A DNA stretch of 64,000 nucleotides from Brachypodius melanocephalos (taxonomy: Eukaryota; Chordata; Aves; Passeriformes; Pycnonotidae): the NCBI GenBank assembly GCA_013398615.1, contig VZSR01003807.1:6195612-6259611 (forward strand), given 5' to 3'. Below, in pieces: positions 36,190-51,504 of this stretch. The notes under the pieces are model-generated. The model was given only the letters and a program-made list of their open reading frames with translations. It did not search any database and was not told where the DNA came from. The translations under genes and the position numbers were made by a program. Numbering within the stretch: position 1 is the first letter of the stretch; each line of letters begins with the position of its first letter.

Positions 36190-36740
36190 GAAATTCTTCC
36201 CCTTCCTTTTCAAAGAGCCTTTCATTTGTGAGGAATGTCATGTCTCTTTCTGAGCCTTTTCTTCTTGAGGCTAAACCACCTCAATTTGTGCAACTTTTGT
36301 CATACTAAATTTCTCCTCATCATCAATAATCTTTGAATTCTCAAGTGGTTCATATTCTTCTTGGTGTGCAGTGCCTAAGCTATACACTGTATTTCAGATG
36401 AAACCTTACTGTTGCTGGGTACAGCACAGAACAGGCTTATTTCACACATTCTGCCAGCTCTACTCTTAGATAGAAATCTCAGGATTGTGTTTGCTTTCTT
36501 CACAACAGCATGATAGTATTGACTTCTGCTTAGCTTGTGATTCCGTATGTTCCGTGGGCTCTTAAGACAAAATGCCACCAGCCACTTGTTTTCCACCCTA
36601 TATTTATGCAGCTGAGTATTCTTTTCCTAATGTAGGGCTTTACATTTATCCCTTTTAAATAGTACCCAGGCAATGATGAGAGCCCTCTTTATTCTTCCTG
36701 TAAGATCTTTGCCAACATTTTTTGTTTCTTATTGCAAAAC
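36190..36740 (-). mobile_element. CR1 LINE fragment
   Basis: Antisense CR1: GAGCCTTTTCTTCTTGAGGCTAAACCACCTCA, GTATTTCAGATGAAACCTTACTG, GGATTGTGTTTGCTTTCTTCAC and TAGGGCTTTACATTTATCCC appear in the expected order. The 3' tail is absent. It may belong with the piece at 35590-35920. Confidence 0.85.
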
Positions 36741-39700
36741 CCACAAGATACACGGGACTAGCTATTCTATGGATTCTTTTTCCTTTGGATTCATATCTTT
36801 ATTTGTTTAGAAGGCATAGTGAATAAGGGTGTTAGATAAGCACCAGCTCTATTAGCAAGTACTTTGTATGTGGACAAGAAGACAAGAGAAGAAACATCCC
36901 AATTTGTGGGGTAGACTCCATAAATTCTGATTTGTTTAACCAGAGATTAAATGCAGATGTGAAGCAAATAGCATTAAGAAGAAAAAGGCAAGAGCTGACA
37001 TTGGTTAAACCTTTGTAAAATTCCATGACGTCAAGCAGATGATTAGGATTTCAGTCAGGAGAAAGACCTCCAGCATGTATAGATTTCCTTTGTGTTCCCT
37101 TGCAGTGCAATCATGACTTCTCATGCAAAGCAATCAAGGAATTAGATATAAAGAAAACATCTATTCTCAGCATTTTATAGAAATTGGTCTTTATACAGTG
37201 TTTAGCTCACAGTTAATAAGCAAAAATAAATAACTCTTCAGCAATTTATGCTGGAGCCAAAACTGGTTCTGAGCACTCCTGAGAATATGGCAGAAACAAG
37301 AAAATGTGTGTAAATAAAAGTATCATTAAATTAGAGTCTAAGCACTGTTTTTATATCACAAATACTTTTACTGGTAAATGTAAGTATTTGGGTTTAGTAG
37401 GTGATTAAATTTAGCACGTTTGCTTCAAAATACAAAAAGCACCAGGATTTGTTTTGACCTTACTTCTACAGTTTTGGAATCACTGTTCAACTACTCTTTA
37501 TTTAAATTTAGTAAAACAAAAATTGGAACAAAATGGGAAAGACACTTGTGTTTTGAGCACTGAAATCGGTCTGAGCCTTGAATTTTGGCCTGCTCTAGAT
37601 GCTGGGGTTTTGTTAATCTCTGATTCATTTCCTCTAGTAACCCAGAAGCAGACCAAGAATGACTTTGAAGCACCTATTTTTTTCTTGTTTGTACAATATA
37701 ACATTGCTCAAAAAATCACAGTTATTGATTAAGGTTGTGTAGCAGACTTCAGTGTGGCACTGACTTTGATAACCACAGAAATAAACAGTACTCATGGGCC
37801 TAGTCACAGGATCAGAAACTACAAGTGTAGAGAAAAATTCTGTCCTCTCCAAAGGATTATATTTTTGAATTTCCTGGTACTCTCACTGCAATCTGGACTC
37901 CTTATGGCATTAATCTTGCAAAAACTGAGGGTTTGTTAAGTGTAGGCCCTACATCCAAGTGAGAAGATATACACACACCACCCTGAAGGATTCAGTTTGT
38001 AGTATGACTGTCGTTTTGAAATTTAATTTGACTGTAACATCCTCCAAAGAGTTTTCCAGCAATAACCTACTGAGCTTCACAGTCCATGGATAATCAGGTG
38101 ATATTGTATTCCTGCTCTTTTCTTTGGTAACATACTGAAGGCCACCTTGATTTACTGCTTTCTTACTTCAGTAATATCATAAAATATAGTCCAACCAAAA
38201 GTGTGTGGACCTCATTTATATGTAACCAAAACACATCCAAAAACCCCACAAAACACAAAAATTCCTATGCTGAGAAAGTTCTGTCTGATTTTAAAATGAG
38301 ATGTCTAAAATGGAATAACCCCTCTTCTGGCTTTTCAGTGTTATCCAAGTGCCTCTTGGAATACATATTGCACATTTTTATGGCAGTTACACAGGTGTAA
38401 CTTAATAGTCAACAAGCTTTTTTTAAAAAAAAAATCTTTTCTCCCATAAAAATGTAAGTTGAGATTTGGATTTTCCTTCTTGACAAACAACTCAAGTAAA
38501 ATGAATTTGATGGGGAAAAATAGATTTGTTTGAATCAGGAAACAAGATACTTGGCAAAACCATATTTTGAAGGAAAGCTTTCCAGAAACTTAAACATAAA
38601 ATCTTTCATGTCTGCTAGAGTGCTTGACCTTTTCTTCTTCTCTCTACCTCCTGTGGATAAGTGCTTCCTCCCATGAATTGTAACATGGTAGCTTTAGCTC
38701 TGCAGCCTTTAGGGCTCCTGAGACTAATTTCAGTGCCTGCCCCTGCTTCTACTGGAATTGCTTCATTTATTTTATAGGGGTTTGTCAAAATTTTCCACTA
38801 GTAAAACTGCAGCCTCTCACAGATCCTGCAGTTGCATAGTTTATTTTCAGAAAGAGAAAGTAGGCTGGGGGTTTACTTTGGGAGCTGTTGATTTGCTGTG
38901 CTGGGTCCAGGGAGACAGGAGCTACTGGGAGTTCACAGTGTGCAGTTTGTGCCTCAGCCTCTTCGGGGAGAAAAAGGAGTCATAGCCGGGTCTTCCCAGT
39001 TCTTTATCCATTGAGTTAGGAGGACAATCCTCTGTGAAGCACATGCCAATAGTCTTGATCAACACTTGCCTAGTGGACCAGCTGCCTTGGATGTCAGAAA
39101 CAAAGAAAACCTTCCTTTAAGGAAGGGTATTTATGTAAGAAGTCCTGACGTGGACTAGTCTGTAGACCCGTATAGTCTTCAATGTCTACCTATACCAGCA
39201 GCAGTTCTACCCCTCACTTTCTTGTGACAACTCTCCTCTGCACCAAACCCCTCCTGAAAGTTGTCATCTCTCACCAGCCTGCACTGCATGGCATCATGCT
39301 TCTGTGCTAAAATCATCTGGATGAGCTGGGGCATAAAATTTAACTGCCACATTAACCTATCTTGTTGTACCTCTAGCAAAAATGGTTCCCACTGGTGAGC
39401 AGTGCTAAGCTACACAGCTGTTCTTCAGCTGATTCAAGAAATTTTGTCTCAACAAAATTCACTGGAACGGGGGGGTTACCCAAATAGCAGTAATGGACAC
39501 AGCCATCTCATTTAAACTGCTGCTCCAGACCTGACAGAGGCTTAGAAAGCTGAGTCACTGAGGCACAGCCAAATTTTGTGGGTTCAACGTAGGCTGAATT
39601 ACAATAGCAGAACAGCTATGAATTATCATACAAATTTGTTACATGGCAACTAAGGTCATATTATTTATAATTTTCAGCAGTCTTGGAACTTGGACCCAGG

Positions 39701-42700
39701 TTCTGCAAACACAGAAGGCCTTGTCCCTTTCCAAAAAAAGAATGAGAACAAAGTCAGTGTGCAAGAGGATGGCTGAAAGAACTGAGATTTAAACCAAATC
39801 CGGCTGCTTGCTAGGAAAATGGAGTTTCTCCTGAGGCCTCTCTTGACAGTTTTGACAGGTTTATGGCAGAGCCAGTATAATTTCAAATAGCAAAATTGTC
39901 TTCATAACCCCTGCAACGCTTGGGTTACCCTGACAGTCTAGACAGCACAGATGTGTCTGCACTAAGATGGTGATTCTGCTCTCACCTGCAGCACAGCAGC
40001 TGTTTTTTCTATCGATGGTTCTTTTATTTTGTAGGTGACTAATGCATTAAGCTGCTGGAAAATGAATTAATCTTCCTCAGCCAGTCAGCATTCAAATATG
40101 CAGCTCACATCTCTATATGATTTTTAATTTTTGACCACAGATGCAGCATTTTTGGGGAGAAGAGTCAGACGGAGACCACACTCCTATCCATCACTTGACA
40201 TGAAGTTTTTAAGTTCTCAGAGTTAGGGCCAAGTTGCCTTGTGAAGTAGTGCCAGCACCAAGAATAGAATTTCTTTATTTGCCATGTCAGCCTTTCAGCA
40301 CCATCCTGTGTGATTTTTTCCATTGACAGAGTTCACATTTTGTTCAGGAACAGGCTATATCCACCCTCCATCTGTAAGCATGTGTTTCTTTCTCTTAAGT
40401 TTTCTTTGTAAGCTAATGGGTATAATAGTTGCCTTAGTGAGATCACACTGAGGCTGAGGCTTTCCAGTCAGTCACAGGCAGGCTTGTGAAGAGTACAGGG
40501 TTGCAGCTGCTTTGGGTGGGAGCACTGATATGCATGCTTAACCCCCTGGCTCACTCCTTCCCCTTTCCTCACCCACTGGTTAGCTGACCTAAAGATTTCC
40601 CTGGAAAACCATTTGTCAGGCTGTAAAGCTTTGGCTCTGTTTTAGAGAACGAGAAATGAATTTTAGGTCTACTAGGGATGTCTTGGTCAGCGGCATCAAG
40701 AACCAAGCAATCAATAGCATTTCTGGCATAAAACAGGCTTGAGCTGAAGGTCTGATTAAGATCCAGACCATGCTGTTATACACAGAAAGAAAGTAAAGCC
40801 AGGGTCTTGAAATATTTGCAAAAATAAACACCATTAGCCAAGCCCACCCTGCAACAAATCATAGGCAGCCTCATAAAGGCCCTTTACAGCCCCTGACAGA
40901 CATGATGTAAGTGCTGAGTGGCCCAAGCAGCCCCTCCTCAGGCCCTACCTGCCTGCTCTGGAAGCTCCATGTGTACCCAGGCAGGCACTCCCTTGCTCCT
41001 GAGGGTCTGCCACTGCCAGGGAAAGCACAGTGCTGCTTTTTGAACTCTGGCATTGAAACTTGCCCTGGGTTCTTTGAAACCCACCAGAACTGCACTGCTA
41101 CAGTTTTGTGCCACAGTCACAGGAGCGGCATCACATGAAATACAGGAGGGAGGGAGTGATATGGCTTTCTGGGGAGAAGCTTTAAGAGCATTACTAATTT
41201 CATTCAAGTTCTTTCAGACCCTCTAAGTTAGGGTCAGACTGTTATTTATTATAGGACCTAACTGCCCTTGCATATTGTGGACTGTATAGGAACAAGTAGT
41301 AGCTAACTTAAACTCCTAAGAAGCACTCTAGGATCGTCAGGGGAGAGAAGTGGGTAGAGCTAACATTACAAAGGAACAAGGCATCGTAGGAAAGCTAAAG
41401 AAGCTAAGCACATATTTATAGGCAGAAGTCTGGGTTTGGTTTTGGTTTTTTTTTGTTTGTTTGTTTTGTTTTTGTTTTTCTGGTTTTGGTTTTTTGGGGT
41501 TTTTTTGTTTGTTTGTTTTTTTCTCTCTCTCTTATGGGTTGATTCAAACCTGTGAAAAAATAGGCTATTTAAAGATTCAGGAGATTTGTCTCAAAATATT
41601 TCTGGAACGGTGGTTCTTGAGGAAAGCATGTATTCCATTACAAGTTTTGTGTATAGACACTGTCACATATGAAATAGCATTTCTCAATCACCCTCAGGGA
41701 TCCCTTGGAGGTTTTCCATAGAAGCCCTTCCATTCTACCCCCTTCCAGATCATAGTGCATAAATTAAAAAACTGGTTTTCAAAAAGAAATGTTTCTGTCC
41801 TGCTTAGATCTTTTTGTTTTTTCCCTATAATTTCTTTACAGGCTTTCTTGAAAGGAGAAGATAGCAGGGCAATTTGATGCTGAAGGTTCTATTCTGTCCT
41901 ATTATCTCATCTTACCTAAACAAAACAACTTACTTGAAGCAGAGGATACCATCTGTCATTTAGTGTGTGTAAAATATTAAAATATTTTTTATCCTGAAAC
42001 TACCACCATCTGGAAATAGTTAGCATGGGAAAACAATAAAAAGCCCATCTAAGTTCACACGTGTTATTGCCTTGAACAAGAAGATTACTGTTCCCATTCA
42101 TTTATTTATTCTACCAAAACATAACATTAAGTCATTTTTAAATCCAAACTGTTTGGAAAGCTCCTGATGTTGCTTATCCGTGCTAAAGCCTAAGCTTTAT
42201 CAGCCTTGCATTGCAGCAACAAATGTCAATTTGCTCTCCATAAAACATTGTGCACAGGTTGTAGCTGCGATTGTAGACAGCTGTAGGACACACTTCCCTC
42301 AAGGAGCCCTCTTCCAGAAAGGCCCTCATACCACTCTAGTATTCCATATCTTTCAGGTTGATTTGGTTTATATTTAAAGCCAGAGAACTGAGCATCTTCA
42401 GGGATTGAGCTGGTAGTCTATGAAAGAAAAAGAAGTATCCTCAGAATGTTTTCTGTTCTCTGGTGGATATCTTTGATATTAATGGAGACAAGTCCATATC
42501 ATGAAGATAAAACTTTTAAAAACAAATGGCATCTCTGCCATCTCTTTTTTACATTAGTGGCGTATTCGAAAGAAGTATATAATCTGATTAATGCAGCATT
42601 GTGTCCTTCATTAAAAAAATACCTGTTTCTAATCAGTATTTGCTCAAGCAAATATTAGGTCTTCAAACAGCAGCTATATTGGAAGTAGCTGCAGTTATCT

Positions 42701-44682
42701 CAGTTGCATATGTCAGTCAGCAAAGTTTTCTGTTTGCTTCTTTTCTAATCCTTGTTCTTTGCACTTCAAGACAGAATAGGTTAAATTCAAACCTTCTAAT
42801 CATATCAAGGCAATCCCACAAGCAGGACAACAAAATTATTTGGTCATGTAACTCCTAGTTTATTATTTTAAGACTTCGTGAAAACTGCCTTTGATAGTTA
42901 ATATCCTATTTTCTTCAACATCTGATAGAAGGGCAAGTCTATTACTATCACTCAATCATGTTTTCCCAGTTCACAGGACTTCTTTCTAGGATCATCAGGC
43001 CAGTTTAAAGAAGTTTATAATGATGCTCTTTACCTGCAACTGACCTTCTCCTTGTGCAACATTTTTGGCTGGATCTGTGATTCAGCCTGTAGACATCATA
43101 GCCTAATGTTAATAAATGCCAGAGAGTTCAACACTTACACCTCAGCCACTACATTACAAGCCAAAGAAAGTTGGTTGTCAGCCAAGAAACTGTAGTGCTT
43201 CTCTCTTCATGTACCAAGTGTCACACAAGACAGGAAGACAGAGGAACCATTGAAGCAAAATATTAGCCCAACGCTAGACTGGCAAGAGAGCTTGAATACA
43301 GAAAGTCTCCCCTTGCTCCTCCCACCCCAAGGTTCCCACAGCTGTTCAGCATTTCTGTGTGGTGCTCCTGCCAAGCAGGTGTCTCTGCTTCAATGAAAGG
43401 CTGGTGACAAATGACTATTCAAGTTCAATTTGTGCAATGGAAACTGTTTCCATTACAAGCATAAGTGAAATATATCCAAGCAACTGATTCTGGAATCCCA
43501 AAGCCCACGTTTTTATAACCTATACCAACATAGCTTTATCCTTTCCACAGGTCAGTTCAATGATTTCTTTGTTCCTCAACTCATGAAACACGAGTTGGCA
43601 AACCAAATCATCTCCACTACAGCAGGTATTTCTCTAAATCCCCTGGTTCAGAGGCTCAAACACAGTCAGAACTTCATGTTCAAGAGATTATTAATGCAAG
43701 AGAACCACTGCAAAAAGCTTACACACACATTCCTTCCTTATGCATAACTTAAATACTGTCAACACTTCTTTCTTTGCAGCCCAGTAATTCCTACATTAAT
43801 CATTCTGCAGTTTAGTACTGAACAGAAGAATTGCATCATATTGTAACAATTTGACCAATCCTAAACTGAGGCTGACAGAGGTTGATTAATAAACTGCAAA
43901 GTGTGACAGATTTTTAAATTACCTGGTGTTTTTAGATGATCATGCATGATCAGAGCATTTCCAGCTTTTCAATACATTTCTCACATACAGAAAGACAGCT
44001 TGAGCTACACAAGTGTTCCTTTAATACATGTTTACAGGAATCAAGCCGGTATATTAAGATGAATCAACATTTTACTACATGTTATTTTTGATAATTTCAA
44101 CATTTTCCAGAAACACTAGAATATCTCTTAATCACAAGGTCCATGGCTTGGCTCTGTCATTAAAAGAAGGCTCACTGAAGTCCTCAGGGTATCTGACAAG
44201 CAGGTGCCTGTGGGGAATGCATGTGACAGTATCTAGAGTAACCATGCTAGCAAAATTCAGCAGCAAGAAAATAACTCTTGAAACCTGATATACTCTTCAA
44301 GTCATGCTATCTGCATTTCGGTTATGCTGACTAGCAATCAGTTTGCTTATTTAAACAAATAGTTATCTATACCACAGACAGTGTTTTCTGTAACAGCTGA
44401 CAGTTTATTCAGGTGTTAAACTTAACACTGATGTGGCACTACTACTTAATGTCACAGGCCAGATACCTACTTAATAAACCTTTCATAGTCATGGTTTTGC
44501 TCACAGGTGACCCAACCTAAACTTTGATATTCCATTCAAAAATCCAGAGCTGTGCAAGCAGTGTTTCATCTTAAAGGCATTGAGCTCAAATTCCCAGAAT
44601 TTTTATAGGATCCTCTCCTAGACAAATTTTTACAGTCTTTCCCCAAATTAAAAATACATTCAACTCAATACTTAAAAGGTTC
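36741..44682. other. Intergenic spacer before MAP1LC3C
   Basis: No gene recognised on either strand. Holds T/G-rich low complexity at about 41425-41525 and a CRE octamer at 37026-37033. The portion next to 44683 lies just beyond the likely end of MAP1LC3C. Confidence 0.45.
41425..41525. repeat. T/G-rich low-complexity tract
   Basis: GGTTTT, TTTG and T-run units without a fixed period. The plus-strand open frame across it (phenylalanine-rich) is an artefact. Confidence 0.85.
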
Positions 44683-44688
44683 TTTATT
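44683..44688 (-). terminator. MAP1LC3C: Candidate MAP1LC3C polyadenylation signal
   Basis: Minus-strand AATAAA about 350 bases beyond the stop codon. Confidence 0.5.
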
Positions 44689-45034
44689 TTCCTCTTAGAC
44701 TCAGGCTTTCAGGAAACCTTAAAAATCATTTACACAGCAAAGACTGATATTGCAAAACAGTGGAGGTGCAATTCAAATGAAAAAACCTAACCCATAGTGT
44801 CTTCAAATATAAAAATATATATCCAAATTATTACTTAGGAAAAGTGTACCACCATTTCTGTCTTAAGCTGGTCCTGCCAGCTTTTGGGTCATAACTCCCA
44901 CTACAGAGCTCAAGAGCTCACACTGGAAGGAGCATCTCCAAGGTTCATGTCACAGGCATGATTCAGAGCAAACTACTTTGCTGCAGCATATCAACCCAAT
45001 CTTAAGTTTTCTGAAAGCATTCCATAGTTTTCCC

Positions 45035-46635
<1,601 letters not shown>

Positions 46636-46830
46636 CCTCCCGCTCGGGGCCGCCGCTGCGCCCGCCGCGCCCGCGCCTCGCACGGACCGGGGCTGCCCCG
46701 CCCCGCCCTGCCCCGCCCGGCAGCGGCGCCGCAGCCAACGGGAGACGCGCGGCTGCGGAGTCCGCCTCTCCCGGCCGGCGCACAGCTTCCTTCTGCGCGC
46801 TGGTGTGATAGGAGTTACCCGCGCTCGAGG
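46636..46830 (-). promoter_or_regulatory. MAP1LC3C: CpG-island promoter of MAP1LC3C
   Basis: Dense CpG and G/C runs (GGGCGGGGC on the minus strand near 46700) immediately upstream of the start codon. The island also covers exons 1-2. The plus-strand open frames in it are by-products of GC content. Confidence 0.75.
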
Positions 46831-46889
46831 TGTTCTACCTACAGGACAGCGCCGTGTTTTGTTAGAGATCTTTGGCGACCCTGCCCAGT

Positions 46890-47510
46890 AGTTCAGGGGT
46901 GTAGCTCAAGGCTGGACTGCCCCTAGCTGTCATCCCTTTCCACATGGCCAGCCTTCTTCAAACCGACAAACTGCTTTCAAACTATTTCTTTGATTTTAAA
47001 AGAAAACGAGGGAACCTACCCCACGTACACACAAACAAACAAACAAACAAAAAAAAAAAAAAAAAAAACCACCAAAACCAAAAAACCCATCCCCACGAAA
47101 AAAAAAACCAACCACCCGGCCCCTGTCATTTTTCATCTGCTCAGGCTACCAGATTGCTTATTTTCTGAATGACTTGAGAGCTGAGTTTTAACTCTGGTTT
47201 TGTTTCTGACACACAGTTCTGATTTTAAGGGATTTCAAGCAGACTCCAAGTCCATCTATTTGGTAAATATGATCAGACGGGTTCCTTGCCTTTTGGGTTG
47301 CTGGTTCACTTGCTTTTACTTCAGCTGTCAAGGTGTCTTTGCAGACTAACATTGCTGAGCAAGGAGCAAAGCTGACTTAAGTCTGGTGGTTGTGTTTACA
47401 AATCATCTCATTGGGGGTCTGGAACTGATCCTCATTATTTGTTTAATTTACTTATCCCTTTAAAATATAGGAATTTTTATTTTATTTGATCTATCATTTT
47501 GATCATGATC
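46890..47510. other. Intergenic with A-rich low complexity
   Basis: Contains (CAAA)n running into a poly-A and A/C-rich tract at 47030-47120. No gene seen; the lysine-rich open frames over the tract are artefacts. Confidence 0.7.
47030..47120. repeat. (CAAA)n / poly-A / A-C-rich tract
   Basis: Five CAAA units followed by a run of more than 20 A and then CCACCAAAACC-like sequence. Confidence 0.95.
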
Positions 47511-47514
47511 TAGT

Positions 47515-47630
47515 TGATGGGGCACTTAGGGACATGGCTTAGTGGTGGATTTGACAGCGATAGTTAATGGATGGACTCAAGGATCTTACAGGTCTTTTCC
47601 AATTTAAGTTCTATTATTTTATCAGGTTAT
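47515..47630 (+). mobile_element. CR1 LINE 3' end
   Basis: GGCACTTAGGGACATGGCTTAGTGG, then GATGGACTCAAGGATCTTACAGG and TCTTTTCCAATTTAAG form the sense-strand CR1 3' untranslated end with a degraded tail. Confidence 0.85.
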
Positions 47631-50600
47631 GGGCAACTGGAAGTTGCAAATTTTTATGAGTTATAATTTATAAGCTATGGATTTGTCTGCTTTGTCAAGG
47701 CAAAGTCAATGACTGTCACTCAAGATCATTTTGAGAAGGAACATCTTTAATAAAGTGCATGTGCACTATCTACGCTTGTGTCAGATTTTTCAACCAGCCT
47801 CTCCAGAGCGTAGTTTCCAGTGGCTGCAGTCCTTAATGCTGCTGAGGTGTCCTTTTCCCTTGATCTGGAAGCGATGAGCATTAGCCACAGCACAAGCTCC
47901 CCCACGTGGCAGGATAAATTTGATTGTGTAGAGTAGACACTTGACTTTGAAGGACTCATAAGCAAGAGCTCTGAACTTTGAGAAAGGCCTTGAGCCTATG
48001 CTGGAATGGTTTGGGTACAGCTTATCCCTGTAATTTGATCTTTGCATCAGGGCAGGTAAGCCCAGGTGTTGGCTTAAGTAGCTGAGTCTAGCTTAAGGTC
48101 TTTTGAGTAGAGGTAAGGTGACAGACTAAGCAAGCCTGAGTGAAGGAGGACTTGTGCCACAGAATGCCACAAGAAGGACTTGTGCCATAACTCAGTATGG
48201 TGAGCTGTATTTAAGAAGATGAAGGAAAATAGGAATAATTTGAAGGATAAAGAAACAGCATGGACTGCACAGGAACAAGGCCTGTAGGAAGCAGGAGAAT
48301 GTGTGGAGACCACAGAGTGTTTCTTTGGAACTGTGGTCAAACGTGGGCCTTTCCAAAGCTGTTCACGAAGTATATCCGTTCTTCCACACCCTCCTTCTGG
48401 CTTCTGCCCAGTAGATTCAGCAGAAAGGTCTGTGATCCACTTTGTGTAGAGAAAAGGGACCCTGCTACACCAGTGCTCTGCTTCCTGTGTCACTTCTCAC
48501 TGCAGACAAAGTAAAAATGTGTTGCTCCACCCAGATATCAGCAGCCCTGCTCACAGGGAGAGTTGGTTTCTTTTCATGTTCATAAACTCCTATAGCAGTA
48601 TCTAGAGAGGAAAGTGAATACCTGATAAGAAGGTGAGCCAAAGAAGATGAATTCCCAGCAAGCCTGGTGATCAGTTACGGCTCTAATGTCTGTGAGAGCT
48701 AATAGTGAGCAAAAACCCAGACTTTAGTTAGCATGTGCTAACTAATAATATAAATGTGTCACATTTTTTGGAGGTAGAGAGAATGGGATGTCTGATGTGT
48801 CTGAGTAGCACCTACACTTGCTTCTGCAGTGAAATATCCAGTTTCAGACCTAAATGTGGAATCTATTCCTTCTTACTTCCTTTCCCTTGGAAGTTTTTGT
48901 TTACTTGCACACAGTTAATAAACTGATAGAGCAATTCTGTGTAGAGAATGGAGTACTCAGAGGATCCTGTTGATACACAAATGGAAGGAGCAAAGGGAAT
49001 TATTATTCTATTTCTATCTGCTTGAATGTCCAAAGTCAACACTTATAGGCATCCTGCAAGTCCCCGAACAAACTCAGCACAAACTCAGAGTTCCATATCT
49101 TACCTGGTCCAGTTTCATGGCCACGTTCACAGCCTCTTCCAAAGCCCAAGATCTGCAGCTGTGTAGCTGAATGCTCAAGTATCCATTGTCTCCATATTGA
49201 AGTGATCTGCTCTGCAAGTGCTCTCAAACACTCCAGTGTGTCCCAGGGACTCAACAACATAGCCAAAAGCAGGCATCTACTATTTGCAAGTTCTGTGAGA
49301 CTTGCACTGCTTTCAGCTGGATCTGTGAGCTACTGTGGAGGTGAGGGTCAAGTTATCTGTAGACTAACAGTTTAAATATGAATGATACAGTGATAGAGGG
49401 ACTGAGATTTATTTATTTAAGCAACCTAACTGAATAGGAAGAGAAACTGCAGCATGATGTTCTAGGGAAAAAATGTGACTTGGCTAAATGAGGGTTTATT
49501 TGTCACACTGCAAAAGCCTGTGAAGTTCTACAGTATTATGCATAGTTATCTTAAATACATGTTTTCATGAGGGTTGTCTGTAAGTGAAAATAATCAGGAG
49601 GTTTTGAAGAGCTCTCAAGCAGTCAGGCACAGCCAGACAATTTAATGGGTTTTAAAAGAGCTGTCCTAAACATTTGTATGCTTCCTGAACACTGGTAGTT
49701 ACAGATAAGGAATCCTTTGCTTCCTTCTTTCTTCTACAACTCTGAATCTGTCTATATCTCCTCCTGTGACACAGAAGCAAGCCCACTCTTGTGGATAAGC
49801 CTGAAGGAATTGTGTGCCAGTAACTAAATTTCTGAATTCATAAGTCTTTACATCAAAAAGCTAGCTGGAATATTATTATGTTTAAGGGAATGCTTAGTAC
49901 TGTATCTCTGATTTTGGTCCAAACTCACCCACTAATAAGACCCAGCTTATAAACTTATCTCAAAATGCTGAGATAAATTCAAAGGTCAGCAGTGGTATTT
50001 CTCAGTTGATTGGCTAGGGTTTATATGTACTTTTTGGCTCTTTTTCTTTGACTCTTGATTTTTTAACCCTTATACTGAACCTAGATCATAACTCTGATTT
50101 TTTTTTTTTTTTTTTGTGTAGCCACAAAGACTAGAAATTAGTTATGTTACTTTTAAACCAGAGATTACAGTACTGTTTTGTACCAGAGCTTGAGATGTTG
50201 ATGTTACAATGTCTCTTCTGCAAAAGAAACTTCAGCTAGACTCAATAAATCTCTTTCTTACCTTTACCTCTATGCCTGGTGTTCAGCTCATTGTGATGGA
50301 ATAGTTTCTTTATGCTAGTATTTGGATTCAAGTGCACCAGTTTTATTTTTCTGAGTGCTCTATCTTTCATTTCAAGATTTTTAAAATTACTCTCAATATT
50401 AAATAGTTAAATTTTCAACCATATTGAAAGAGCTGAACTGTAATGGAGTATCCTCAGTAGTGTTTAAGTTCTTTCACATAGTAAGTGCTCCTGGTTTAGC
50501 ATTTTAAATTTTACAATAATTTGAGACCTAAATTCTCAGTATTTTTCAGCAAGGGTTGCCCAAAATAGTGATTCTGACTAGATGTAAAGCCAAAAATAAA

Positions 50601-51410
50601 TCAGTGACCCTTTTTGAGAAAAGCTGGTATGAGCTGGCAAACTGTTGGTCAAGGTCCCTGCAAGTACATTTTTTACTTGTTTTTTGCTGTACCAGTGTTT
50701 CACTGACTTTTTGTCCTACAGAGACTGAGCTCAAGGTCTAGACAAGTGTTTAAAAGGGTAAAACATTGTTGGATCTTCCTTTCCTATCATCTGCTCTCTT
50801 GTTATCATTCTAAGTGTGCTGGTTTTGTATTACCACACTAAGATGCCATGTATTATGTTTTCTGTCTACAGATTTCTGTCTGCATGTTTTACTAGGCAAT
50901 TTCCTTGATCATCTCTTTGAGAAACAAAAGCAATACTCTTCTTGTGGGCTGGAATCACAGGACACAATTTCTTTGTTATCTTATTGTGTCTGCTGTTTGA
51001 CTTGGTAGAACATTTGCACTCTGGTTTGCTGGTTTTAGTAATGCTCCTGCTATGAGTACAGATCTTGGTGCTGGTGCCTTGGTGAGAAGTAACAGCATCA
51101 CTTGCTCTGCAAATATGGATATAAAAGTTACTCTTTGTCCAAATATGATCATAATATTGTTTGAAGTGATTTTCCTTCCACATAGGGCTTTAAAGTATTT
51201 TGTCCAGTGTAGTTCAGTTCTTTTCAGATAGGATGTCTTTGGCTTTATGTCCAGACTTTTCCTGGCCTCCTTGTTGAGGCTCCCAAGAATGTGTCAGACA
51301 ATGCCAAAAGTATCCGTTGGGTTTTGGTTTGTAGATTCTGGAAACTGGTTTCTATTTTAACCTTCAAAAAGGGTGTTATAACTGACAGACAATAGAGAAT
51401 TTTAAAAATA

Positions 51411-51504
51411 GCTTCAACATGTCCCTGTGAAGCTGACAGCTTTGTTGTTTGACCCTTCTGACAGAAGGGTCAAGAGAGTCAAGCTGTCTTTCAGGGTTGA
51501 AAGC
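51411..51504. repeat. Imperfect inverted repeat with 12-bp perfect core
   Basis: TTGACCCTTCTG (51449-51460), a single A, then CAGAAGGGTCAA (51462-51473) form a perfect palindromic core. Outside it GACAGCTT (51435-51442) pairs with AAGCTGTC (51481-51488), CCTG (51424-51427) with CAGG (51492-51495), and GCTTCAAC (51411-51418) with GTTGAAAGC (51496-51504, one bulge). Transcribed, this would fold into a roughly 94-nt hairpin with about 30 pairs. Confidence 0.85.

Noticed and set aside
37026..37033. Perfect CRE octamers TGACGTCA here and at 30463-30470
   Set aside because: Isolated octamers in AT-rich intergenic DNA with no adjacent promoter signs. About one is expected by chance in a window this size, so two is not striking.
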